Positions 1 through 5,885 of a stretch of 5,917 bases of DNA are shown in pieces. The notes under the pieces are model-generated. The model was not told where the DNA came from. It worked only from the letters and a program-made list of their open reading frames with translations, and did not search any database. The stretch comes from Hungatella sp. UBA5982 (GTDB lineage: Bacteria > Bacillota > Clostridia > Lachnospirales > Lachnospiraceae), in NCBI GenBank assembly GCA_002429965.1, contig DJBG01000185.1, forward strand, positions 1,949 through 7,865. The letters are read 5' to 3'. The position numbers and the translations under genes are program-made. How positions within the stretch are numbered: position 1 is the first letter of the stretch; each line of letters begins with the position of its first letter.

Positions 1-663
1 GCAAAAAAAGGATATAACGTGGTCATCAACTGCCTCCATAGTGAGGACCGACTTGTACAAGTCAAAAAGGAGCTGGAAGCCTATCAAGTATCTTGTCTTT
101 CCTGCATGGGGGACATGGGGGACATGGACCAGTGCCAGGCACTCTTTGAACAGGTGCGCAAGCAGTTTGGTACACTGGATGTCCTAGTTAATAACGCTGG
201 CATCTCCTACATCGGCCTGTTACAGGATATGAGCACGGATGCCTGGGACCGGATTATCCGCACCAACTTGACATCAGTATTCAACTGCTGCAAGCTGGCC
301 ATTCCCGGAATGGTAGAAAAAAAGCAAGGAAAGATCATAAACATCTCTTCTGTATGGGGAATATCAGGTGCCTCCTGCGAAGTCGCTTATTCCGCTACAA
401 AAGGCGGCATCAACGCTTTTACAAAGGCTCTGGCCAAGGAACTGGCTCCAAGCAATATCCAGGTCAACGCCATTGCCTGCGGAGCCATTGATACGGAAAT
501 GAACCAGTTTCTGGAGGAGGAGGAATTAATCGCTCTCATTGACGGGATCCCTACCGGACGGCTGGGAAAAGCAGAGGAGGTAGCTGATCTGGTATACCAC
601 CTGGGCTATAAAAATTCCTATCTGACCGGACAGGTCATCGGCCTTGACGGAGGATGGCTTTAA
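1..663 (+). CDS. SDR-family NAD(P)-dependent oxidoreductase, 5'-truncated by window edge
   Basis: This is the C-terminal ~220 residues of a classical short-chain dehydrogenase/reductase, a Rossmann-fold cytosolic enzyme that reduces a carbonyl or oxidises an alcohol with NAD(P)H. Counting from the first in-frame codon at position 1, it shows the NNAG motif (~64-67), the active-site Asn in RTNLTS (~89), catalytic Ser in NISSVWG (~117) and the YSATK motif (Tyr ~130, Lys ~134), so the catalytic tetrad is complete. It ends in the family-typical GQVIGLDGGW. The glycine-rich TGxxxGIG cofactor loop is missing only because the frame is open to position 1; the GTG at 19 is internal, not a start. Residues after strand 2 (VVINCLHSED) lack the acidic residue typical of NAD preference, so NADPH is likelier. 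FabG-like enzymes and the YmfI-type elongation factor P 5-aminopentanone reductase are the closest guesses; the sequence alone does not separate them. It is convergent with the operon to its right and richer in GC, so probably unrelated to it. Confidence 0.93.
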   Translation, partial: AKKGYNVVINCLHSEDRLVQVKKELEAYQVSCLSCMGDMGDMDQCQALFEQVRKQFGTLDVLVNNAGISYIGLLQDMSTDAWDRIIRTNLTSVFNCCKLAIPGMVEKKQGKIINISSVWGISGASCEVAYSATKGGINAFTKALAKELAPSNIQVNAIACGAIDTEMNQFLEEEELIALIDGIPTGRLGKAEEVADLVYHLGYKNSYLTGQVIGLDGGWL

Positions 664-693
664 TATAACACCCCTTACTAAATCATATGTTTG

Positions 694-759
694 AAAACCC
701 ATGGTGTATACTGAAACCATGGGGCAGGCCGGAATGCACTGGCGTAACGGGCTTTTTTT
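694..759. terminator. Putative bidirectional intrinsic terminator between convergent units
   Basis: A perfect 8-bp inverted repeat, CCCATGGT (698-705) and ACCATGGG (716-723), with a 10-base loop. Read on the - strand, the hairpin is followed directly by TTTT (697-694), so it can terminate the operon coming from the right. Read on the + strand, the hairpin is followed 29 bases later by a run of seven T (753-759), preceded by a weaker stem (728-732 with 739-743, one G-T pair). It could end the reductase transcript, whose stop codon is 35 bases before the hairpin. The - strand reading is the better intrinsic terminator; the + strand one is imperfect because the strong stem and T-run are separated. 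Confidence 0.5.
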
Positions 760-774
760 GATCCATAGGTTGTA

Positions 775-829
775 TTTATGAAGAAATCCCTATTAATGCT
801 CAAGCACTAATAAGGATTTCTTATATAAA
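775..829. repeat. Long AT-rich imperfect inverted repeat (stem-loop) in the convergent intergenic region
   Basis: Positions 781-795 and 808-822 form a 15-bp inverted repeat with a single mismatch (C790 opposite A813). Inside, TGCT (797-800) pairs with AGCA (803-806), and outside TTTAT (775-779) can pair with ATAAA (825-829) across a small bulge. The result is a hairpin of about 24 pairs. Neither side has a clean T-run, so it is not a classic intrinsic terminator, although the U-rich 3' side could still promote release or act as an RNA 3'-end stabiliser. It lies 114 bases beyond the regulator stop codon on the - strand. It could also be a relic of a small repeat element; one copy cannot show that. 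Confidence 0.55.
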
Positions 830-939
830 TTTACGATACTGCTAATGACCTGACTTCCCCCAGTTGTACGCTGCTGCCTGATTCTGATCTTTTCATCAGT
901 CAGCTCCTCTACGGCACAACGTTGATTCTCCTGTATCAA
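793..939 (-). other. 48-codon open stretch, possible gene remnant or small ORF downstream of the regulator
   Basis: On the - strand a frame runs 48 codons from a TTG at 939-937, which overlaps the regulator's TGA stop, to a TAA at 795-793 inside the inverted repeat. The product would begin LIQENQRCAVEELTDEK and continue with a charged stretch (KIRIRQQR). It looks more protein-like than random AT-rich spacer, and 840-930 is less AT-rich than the operon. There is no convincing ribosome binding site and no ATG. I do not recognise the sequence. It could be a translationally coupled microprotein, the degraded 3' end of an older gene cut by the operon's insertion, or chance. Confidence 0.2.
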
Positions 940-1775
940 TACTTATATTCAGACAAAATAACCTCTGGTTTATCCGCATCCGTTTCCTCAATCTTTTTCC
1001 AGTTTGTTAACAACTCCAACAAAGCATCAATTAATGCCGTCTCCTTCAGATGAGCATAATTTTTATAATAATCAAAGGATTCCTTTCTTCCGTTTGAAAT
1101 CAATACATAATCAGCCAGCTCCGATATCGGCGATTGTCTATATCCGGTAATGGCCATCATCTTAAGGCCTTTCTCTTTGGCCAATTCCATCCCCTGTATC
1201 ACCTGTCTGGAACTTCCTGATTGAGAAATTGCTATAATAATATCTTCTTTATCAGCAAGATTTACATGATTTAAAAAATATTCCGGTGAGATATCATTGG
1301 TACATTTCACGCCCAGTCTTCCTAATCTGAATCCCATATAAAGTGCCAGCGGGGTTGTATTTCCTACCGCTAAAATATGAGCCTGTTTACAGGACTTTAT
1401 CAAGTTCACACAGGACTTCATATCTTCTTCGTTAATAGTTTCTGCTACCGCTGTTAATGAATTCACATACTTTTGAAAAATTTTCATTACTGGATTGGGA
1501 GTGTTCTGCAGCTCTTCAATTTCTTCTCCTTCATCTCTTCCAACATCTTTTGCCAGCATCAACCGAAACTGGTAATACCCCTTATAACCCAGATGATGGC
1601 ACATACGCACAACCGTTGCATCACTCACTCCGCTAGCCTTTGCCAATTCAGAAACATTAGCATCTACTGCTTCCTGCGGGTGTTCCAGAACATAATCTGC
1701 TACTTTCTTCTCCGCCGAGAAAATCTTTCCATAATTATCCTTGATCACATCTAATACAGGTTTGTCTAGCATCAT
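936..1775 (-). CDS. RpiR/MurR-family transcriptional regulator (HTH + SIS domain)
   Basis: A 279-residue cytosolic DNA-binding regulator of full family length. The N-terminal HTH_6 domain spans about residues 5-80: FSAEKKVADYVLEHP leads into the helix-turn-helix VSELAKASGVSDATVVRMCHH (about 41-61), then the typical LGYKGYYQFR. A linker (~80-120) precedes a SIS sugar-isomerase-like domain (~125-255) with AVGNTTPLALYMGFRLGRLG, SQSGSSRQV and AITGYRQSPISELADYVL. The SISQSG-type serine loop is where phosphosugars bind in this family. It is the last gene of the - strand operon, 55 bases after the kinase gene, so it most likely senses a phosphorylated intermediate made by that kinase or aldolase and controls the locus. 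Whether it represses or activates cannot be told. Two adjacent ATG codons (1775 and 1772) are both plausible starts. The acidic C-terminal tail (EETDADKPEV) lies beyond the SIS domain. Confidence 0.93.
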   Translation of the reverse strand: MMLDKPVLDVIKDNYGKIFSAEKKVADYVLEHPQEAVDANVSELAKASGVSDATVVRMCHHLGYKGYYQFRLMLAKDVGRDEGEEIEELQNTPNPVMKIFQKYVNSLTAVAETINEEDMKSCVNLIKSCKQAHILAVGNTTPLALYMGFRLGRLGVKCTNDISPEYFLNHVNLADKEDIIIAISQSGSSRQVIQGMELAKEKGLKMMAITGYRQSPISELADYVLISNGRKESFDYYKNYAHLKETALIDALLELLTNWKKIEETDADKPEVILSEYKY

Positions 1776-1777
1776 GT

Positions 1778-1786
1778 CCCTCCCTT
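1778..1786 (-). promoter_or_regulatory. Ribosome binding site of the RpiR-type regulator
   Basis: The - strand reads AAGGGAGGG just before ATGATG. From the GGAGG core the first ATG (1775) is only 3 bases away and the second (1772) 6 bases away; from the AAGG part the first is 7 away. The spacing slightly favours the second ATG, changing the protein by one residue. Confidence 0.65.
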
Positions 1787-1793
1787 CCTATCT

Positions 1794-1825
1794 ACTATAT
1801 TGCCGTAAAACACACCCTTTTTCAA
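1794..1825 (-). promoter_or_regulatory. Weak candidate promoter for the regulator gene
   Basis: In the 55-base gap before the regulator gene the - strand carries TTGAAA (1825-1820), a good -35 match, and TATAGT (1799-1794), a good -10 match, but they are 20 bases apart, longer than the preferred 16-18. It would allow the regulator to be expressed separately from the operon. The poor spacing makes this tentative; read-through from the kinase gene is the simpler explanation. Confidence 0.2.
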
Positions 1826-1830
1826 GCTTT

Positions 1831-3147
1831 TTATTCAAAACACATCTGGACACCTGCAACAAATGAATCCCCCAATCCAATGGTATACTTTGGTTTGTCA
1901 ATGTATTTAGACGGTACTAAAATTACCTCGCTGGTAAAATGCTCTTTTATTATCAACTCCCTGTTTCTGATTCCTTTTTCACTCAATGGCAGCTTTATGA
2001 CTTCTCCTATCTGTTCTTTTGTCCCATACCACCCATTGACCGCTTTTGCAGTCGCCAGCATGTTGCCAAGCATTAAGCCTTTTTCAATATCCGCATTCAA
2101 CGTTTCTCCAAGATACATAGAGTAATTCTTGGTATGTACGATAATACCTTTTTTTACTGAAAATCTTTCCTTAATATAAGATGCTCCCCTGATACAAGAA
2201 TATATATCATCGGTTTCTATGGGGAAATCATACATATTAAGGGTATATTCTAATTCTTCTTCATTTAAACTCAAAATGTCAACATATGGATAAAGCGTCT
2301 TCAGGCATAGCTGCCGGACCTCCTTATTATGGTAATGTGCATCTTCAAAATAAATAATTCCAGCCTTATTATTTGCTTTGTATTTTTTGATATGTTCTTT
2401 TACATAAGTCAGCCTTTGTTCTAAAATATCTTTATCCTGAATTGCATTAAAGCTTGATAGAACATTGCTTTTAATATCTGCGGCATGGGTTTCTACGTAG
2501 GAAAAATAGGAAGCAGAGAAAGGAAGCATCTCATTTACCGTAATTTTGGTTATGATCAGCCTATTTGATGTCGGAATTGTAAGCTTCCGGCTGCCAAGGC
2601 AAATCACATCACCCTTTTTAAATTGAATGATATAGTGTATTTCCTGCTCCGCCGTCTGCATGATCTGATCTGTATGAACCAGCTCTCCTTCTCTGGAAAC
2701 CGTATAAATATATGGGGAATTTAAAATATCACATACTTCTTTCGAATCATCCGTCAAATGAACAATGGAAGGACATGCTACTGCTGCCAAAGCCATAGCT
2801 CCCTGGGTCGCAGTTCCGCCCATGCCCTTTTTTATTGCAAAAGTATCCTTTATAATATGGAAATCCGAAATATCAACTTCTCCGCCGATTCCATGCATGC
2901 AATAATATACAATGGTTTCTAAGAATTCCTCCATGCCTGTAATCTTTTTTGCCGCTTTCATTTTGACCAAATCTGCATTCGGAAGATATCTGTTTAAAAG
3001 TTGATTGAATGTTTCTATTTGAAAATCACACAATACATCCAGATTACTCGTATAGCCCAGTGCTGTAAAAGCATTGTTTTTAATTCTGGATCCAATCAGT
3101 TGCTCCATTTTTTCGTATGTTTCAATATATTTTTCTTCGGCCTTCAT
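1831..3147 (-). CDS. ADP-dependent glucokinase/phosphofructokinase-family sugar kinase
   Basis: A 438-residue cytosolic kinase, close to the ~450-residue length of archaeal ADP-dependent glucokinases and phosphofructokinases (ribokinase superfamily). Family motifs appear in order: LGYTSNLD (30-37; Asp37 at the usual sugar-binding position), the glycine loop KGMGGTATQGAMALAA (107-122), IYFEDAHYHN (265-274, equivalent to the HFE-A segment), LSLNEEELE (292-300, NxxE-type metal/phosphate motif), IIVHTKNYSMYLG (335-347, the HT-Y nucleotide-side motif) and TIGLGDSFVAG (422-432) with catalytic base Asp427. All key residues appear intact. The start at 3147 has GGAGAGGA 4-5 bases upstream. Its gene follows the class II aldolase by 106 bases and precedes the regulator. 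This suggests it phosphorylates a hexose or ketose (phosphate) that the aldolase then cleaves. ADP use is inferred from family membership; the substrate is unknown. Very AT-rich (22% GC at 2341-2400). Confidence 0.87.
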   Translation of the reverse strand: MKAEEKYIETYEKMEQLIGSRIKNNAFTALGYTSNLDVLCDFQIETFNQLLNRYLPNADLVKMKAAKKITGMEEFLETIVYYCMHGIGGEVDISDFHIIKDTFAIKKGMGGTATQGAMALAAVACPSIVHLTDDSKEVCDILNSPYIYTVSREGELVHTDQIMQTAEQEIHYIIQFKKGDVICLGSRKLTIPTSNRLIITKITVNEMLPFSASYFSYVETHAADIKSNVLSSFNAIQDKDILEQRLTYVKEHIKKYKANNKAGIIYFEDAHYHNKEVRQLCLKTLYPYVDILSLNEEELEYTLNMYDFPIETDDIYSCIRGASYIKERFSVKKGIIVHTKNYSMYLGETLNADIEKGLMLGNMLATAKAVNGWYGTKEQIGEVIKLPLSEKGIRNRELIIKEHFTSEVILVPSKYIDKPKYTIGLGDSFVAGVQMCFE

Positions 3148-3200
3148 TCTATCCTCTCCACCTTCTCATGCGATTATTTTTCTTAAATCAGCTCTGCCCC

Positions 3201-3233
3201 ATAAAATAAAAACTGTATTTTTCGATTGTACAG
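3201..3233 (-). terminator. Possible weak terminator/attenuator between aldolase and kinase genes
   Basis: Within the 106-base gap, the - strand carries CTGTA (3233-3229), an 11-base loop, TACAG (3217-3213) and then the U-rich run TTTTTATTTTAT (3212-3201). The layout is that of an intrinsic terminator, but the stem is only 5 bp. An alternative outer pairing, GCCC (3236-3233) with GGGC (3199-3196), would compete with it. It might partially reduce expression of the kinase and regulator relative to the transporter and aldolase. Confidence 0.3.
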
Positions 3234-3253
3234 GGCTATGATATGATGTCTGA

Positions 3254-4111
3254 TTAATAAAGTGCGGCCTTTCCATCCGCCTTGAATAGCCGGATCTTGT
3301 GATACGCCACTTCCTTCATGGCTTTCATGCAAGGTGGTTCGATCATATTTGGCTCTCTTAGGCTGTTATCTGTCAGAACTTCCCGCATTTTATTATAATA
3401 TGCCACTTTAATATCGCTGGAGATATTGATTTTATTTACACCCAATGTTACGGATTCTCCAATTTCTTTATCCGGATTATTAGATCCTCCATGAAGTACG
3501 AGTGGAATAGATACTTTTGACTTGATCTCTTTTAATAAATCTAATTTTAATTCCGGCTTCATACCAGCAGGATATAATCCGTGACATGTTCCTATTGCAA
3601 TTGCCAGTGTATCAACACCTGTTTCCTCTACAAACGTTACAGCGTCATCCGGCTTTGTATAAATAATTACCTGATTTTCTGTTTCTGTGGAATCGGTTGT
3701 TCCAATTGTGCCTAGTTCGCCCTCTACAGATACATTGGCTGCATGTGCTGCTTCACATATCTTTTTACAAAGAGCAATATTCTCTTCAAACGGAAGACTT
3801 GAACCGTCAATCATAACAGATGTATATCCTGTCTGAATCGCTACCATGACCTGCTCAAAAGAGGCGCCATGATCCAGATGAATACAAACCGGTATATTTG
3901 ATTTATAAGCCCTCTGTCTGATCGCAGAAATGACATCTACTCCAATATGGCTGAGCTCATCCGGATGGATCGAAATAATAACAGGCGCATTTTCTTCTTC
4001 TGAGGCCTCCATAATTCCATTTAACATCGCATAGGAGCTGATGTTAAATGCAGGCACCGCAAAATTGTTTTCGTTTGCAACCGCTAATAATTCTTTCATG
4101 TTTAACAGCAT
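3254..4111 (-). CDS. Class II (zinc-dependent) ketose-phosphate/bisphosphate aldolase
   Basis: A 285-residue cytosolic TIM-barrel aldolase, the usual length for the KbaY/GatY/FbaA family, which cleaves ketose phosphates to dihydroxyacetone phosphate plus an aldehyde. Numbered from the start at 4111: MKELLAVANENNFAVPAFNI (5-24) is the family N terminus; IHLDHG (77-82) gives catalytic Asp80 and zinc ligand His81; VEGELG (129-134) supplies Glu132; GTCHGLY (174-180) gives zinc ligand His177; LHGGS (206-210) gives His207 and the phosphate loop; KINISSD (227-233) is the second phosphate-binding segment. Details differ from textbook members: GTCHG instead of GTAHG, and GGSNNPD where GGSG is common, so the specificity class cannot be assigned. 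The frame is open further upstream to 4279, but that part overlaps the permease gene; the ATG at 4111 has a perfect ribosome binding site. It sits 53 bases after the permease gene. Confidence 0.93.
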   Translation of the reverse strand: MLLNMKELLAVANENNFAVPAFNISSYAMLNGIMEASEEENAPVIISIHPDELSHIGVDVISAIRQRAYKSNIPVCIHLDHGASFEQVMVAIQTGYTSVMIDGSSLPFEENIALCKKICEAAHAANVSVEGELGTIGTTDSTETENQVIIYTKPDDAVTFVEETGVDTLAIAIGTCHGLYPAGMKPELKLDLLKEIKSKVSIPLVLHGGSNNPDKEIGESVTLGVNKINISSDIKVAYYNKMREVLTDNSLREPNMIEPPCMKAMKEVAYHKIRLFKADGKAALY

Positions 4112-4119
4112 AATTTTTT

Positions 4120-4124
4120 CCTCC
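4120..4124 (-). promoter_or_regulatory. Ribosome binding site fixing the aldolase start
   Basis: GGAGG on the - strand, 8 bases before the ATG at 4111. It decides the start against the longer open frame reaching 4279, whose extra 56 residues have no family similarity and overlap the permease coding sequence. Confidence 0.85.
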
Positions 4125-4164
4125 AACTTTTTATTAGATTTCCGTCTCCGGATAATCATACGTA

Positions 4165-5001
4165 TTAATTTTTTACAGCACCCGCTGTCATACCGGCAAT
4201 AAAGTATCTCTGGAAAAATAAAAACAGGATCAATACAGGTAAGGAACCCAATACACTCATTGACATCATTTGATTCCACTCATATGCATGCTGCCCCATC
4301 AGCAGGCTAATGCCCACCGGTACCGTCCGCATATCATTTGTTTTAGTCAATGCCAATGCAAACAAATATTCATTCCAGGCCTGCATGAATGTATACATTC
4401 CCACCGAAACCAGGCCGGGAATTGATACAGGAACCAGTACTGTCCAAAGAGCCATGAACCTTGAACCTCCGTCAATCATTACCGCTTCATCCAAATCTTT
4501 CGGCAGAGTATTCATATATCCGGTAATCATCAAGATCGCATAGGGCAATGTAAACAGCATATACGTCAGTATCAATGCGCCAAATGTATTGTATAATTTC
4601 AGGCTGACAATCAGGCTTAAATACGGAATCAAAAGGGTGATCGGGGGGACTGCCTGCACACTGACTATGACGGTATTGATAACACCTTTTCCCGGAAAAT
4701 CGAAACGGCTGAAACTGTAAGATGCAAGTATCCCAATGATCAATGTGAAAATTACTACAATCATTGCAATGCAATAGCTATTGATAAAAAATCTGACTTT
4801 TTCAGGATTATGAAAGATTGAAATATAGGCTTTCAAGCTAAAACTCTCTGATATCCATGTTGGCGGCCATGCAAAGATTTCCGCATTAGGCTTAAATGAA
4901 CTCAGCAGCATCCACAATATAGGGAATCCTGAAAATAATGCTCCGGTTATCAGAAGGATCATAATTAAAATTTTCATGTACCACTTTTTCTTTCCTACCA
5001 T
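4165..5001 (-). CDS. Carbohydrate ABC transporter permease, MalG-type
   Basis: A 278-residue integral membrane protein, one of the two permease subunits of a CUT1-type sugar importer. Numbered from the start at 5001, hydrophobic segments lie near 9-33, 71-94, 108-133, 138-160, 190-207 and 248-267, the six helices expected. The cytoplasmic EAA loop that docks the ATPase is EAVMIDGGSRF (172-182) ending in VPVSIPG. The C terminus QRYFIAGMTAGAVKN is characteristic of MalG-like subunits, and the periplasm-side SSFKPNAEIFAWPP after helix 1 is likewise typical. The frame is open to an ATG at 5055, but that would overlap the upstream permease by 52 bases; the ATG at 5001 lies two bases after the upstream stop and has GAGGG 7 bases before it. 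The tight junction suggests translational coupling with its MalF-type partner. Confidence 0.94.
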   Translation of the reverse strand: MVGKKKWYMKILIMILLITGALFSGFPILWMLLSSFKPNAEIFAWPPTWISESFSLKAYISIFHNPEKVRFFINSYCIAMIVVIFTLIIGILASYSFSRFDFPGKGVINTVIVSVQAVPPITLLIPYLSLIVSLKLYNTFGALILTYMLFTLPYAILMITGYMNTLPKDLDEAVMIDGGSRFMALWTVLVPVSIPGLVSVGMYTFMQAWNEYLFALALTKTNDMRTVPVGISLLMGQHAYEWNQMMSMSVLGSLPVLILFLFFQRYFIAGMTAGAVKN

Positions 5002-5003
5002 AA

Positions 5004-5885
5004 TCAGTCCCTCTCTCTCTGATGCTGCACATAAAAAACAGCTATGACAGAACATACGACCAGTAAGATCACTGCTGATGCGGAAGCCTGGGAATATTGA
5101 TATTTACTGAATCCCCTTTTATAAATAAAAGTACTAATCATTTCTGTTGCATTAATTGGTCCCCCGCCTGTGGTCATCCAAATCAAAGCAAATTGCTGTA
5201 TCGTCCATACAAAATCCAACATCAGCAAACTAATAATTATTGGTTTTAATTGAGGGATTGTAATGCGGAAAAATTGTTGTACTGCATTTGCACCGTCAAT
5301 TGCCGATGCTTCATAAAGATCTGTGGGTATCCCTTGAAGTCCTGCCAGGATACTAACCATGTAAAATGGATATCCTGCCCATATGTTTATCAAGGTTACT
5401 GAGAATAGGGCAAAATTCCTGGAACCCAGCCATTCTATTTGTGACGACGTAAGATTTGCGATTTGTAACAGGTAGTTGATAATTCCATTGGGATTCATCA
5501 TCATTTTCCATAATATTGCGATAACCGATGCTGTAAACATCCAGGGCAGCACATAAATCACTCTGAAAAATGCTTTCAAATTTATTCCTATATAACTTGT
5601 ATTGAGAAGGATGGCAAACAGCATTCCTAAAAGCATGTGCATAACTACACTGGCACCAACAAAAAACAATGTGTTTTTGACTGCAACAAAAAAAGTTTTG
5701 TCAGATAATATCATGCCATAATTCTTTAATCCAACGAATACAGGATCTTTTTTGATAATAACATTGTCAAAAAAAGAATACCGGATCACCATACAGATCG
5801 GGATAATCAACAATAGAAGCATAAGCACAATTGTTGGCAGGAGATATAAGTAAGGTTCACACTTCTTTTTCATGATCTGTGACAT
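5004..5885 (-). CDS. Carbohydrate ABC transporter permease, MalF-type
   Basis: A 293-residue membrane protein, the first permease subunit of the CUT1-type sugar importer. The N terminus MSQIMKKKCEPYLYLLPTIV is the short basic-then-hydrophobic start usual for this family. Hydrophobic segments lie near 12-36, 72-94, 108-130, 157-180, 213-235 and 267-287. The ATPase-docking EAA loop is EASAIDGANAVQQFF (192-206) followed by RITIPQLKP. MTTGGGPINATEMISTFIYKRGF (237-259) is the conserved periplasm-side stretch before the last helix. The start at 5885 has AAGGAAAG about 9-10 bases upstream; an in-frame ATG four codons later has no ribosome binding site. It heads the visible part of the operon, two bases upstream of its MalG partner. 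The substrate-binding protein expected before it must lie beyond the right edge. Confidence 0.94.
   Translation of the reverse strand: MSQIMKKKCEPYLYLLPTIVLMLLLLIIPICMVIRYSFFDNVIIKKDPVFVGLKNYGMILSDKTFFVAVKNTLFFVGASVVMHMLLGMLFAILLNTSYIGINLKAFFRVIYVLPWMFTASVIAILWKMMMNPNGIINYLLQIANLTSSQIEWLGSRNFALFSVTLINIWAGYPFYMVSILAGLQGIPTDLYEASAIDGANAVQQFFRITIPQLKPIIISLLMLDFVWTIQQFALIWMTTGGGPINATEMISTFIYKRGFSKYQYSQASASAVILLVVCSVIAVFYVQHQRERD
5009..5013 (-). promoter_or_regulatory. Ribosome binding site fixing the MalG-type permease start
   Basis: GAGGG on the - strand, 7 bases before the ATG at 5001 and inside the last codons of the MalF-type permease gene. It is the end of an (AG)5 run (5020-5011). It supports 5001 over the upstream ATG at 5055. 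Confidence 0.7.

Noticed and set aside
106..123. Tandem 9-base repeat ATGGGGGAC x2 in the reductase gene, possibly an in-frame duplication (MGDMGD).
   Set aside because: The distance from this segment to the following FG and NNAG motifs matches that in E. coli FabG, so no residues appear to have been added.
526..720. Open frame on the - strand opposite the end of the reductase gene.
   Set aside because: Antisense to a clear SDR gene, no ribosome binding site and no recognisable domain.
1473..1754. Open frame on the + strand opposite the regulator gene.
   Set aside because: Lies wholly antisense to the HTH region of the regulator; composition reflects the complementary AT-rich codons.
4112..4279. 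Upstream in-frame extension of the aldolase frame to an ATG at 4279.
   Set aside because: The added 56 residues overlap the permease coding sequence, have no aldolase similarity, and the ATG at 4111 has a GGAGG at ideal spacing.
4487..4774. Second - strand open frame inside the MalG-type permease gene.
   Set aside because: Out of frame with the permease, which has a full set of family motifs; the product has no recognisable features.
5002..5055. Upstream in-frame extension of the MalG-type permease to an ATG at 5055.
   Set aside because: It would overlap the MalF-type gene by 52 bases and add a Cys-rich tail not seen in the family; the ATG at 5001 has a good ribosome binding site and lies two bases after the upstream stop.
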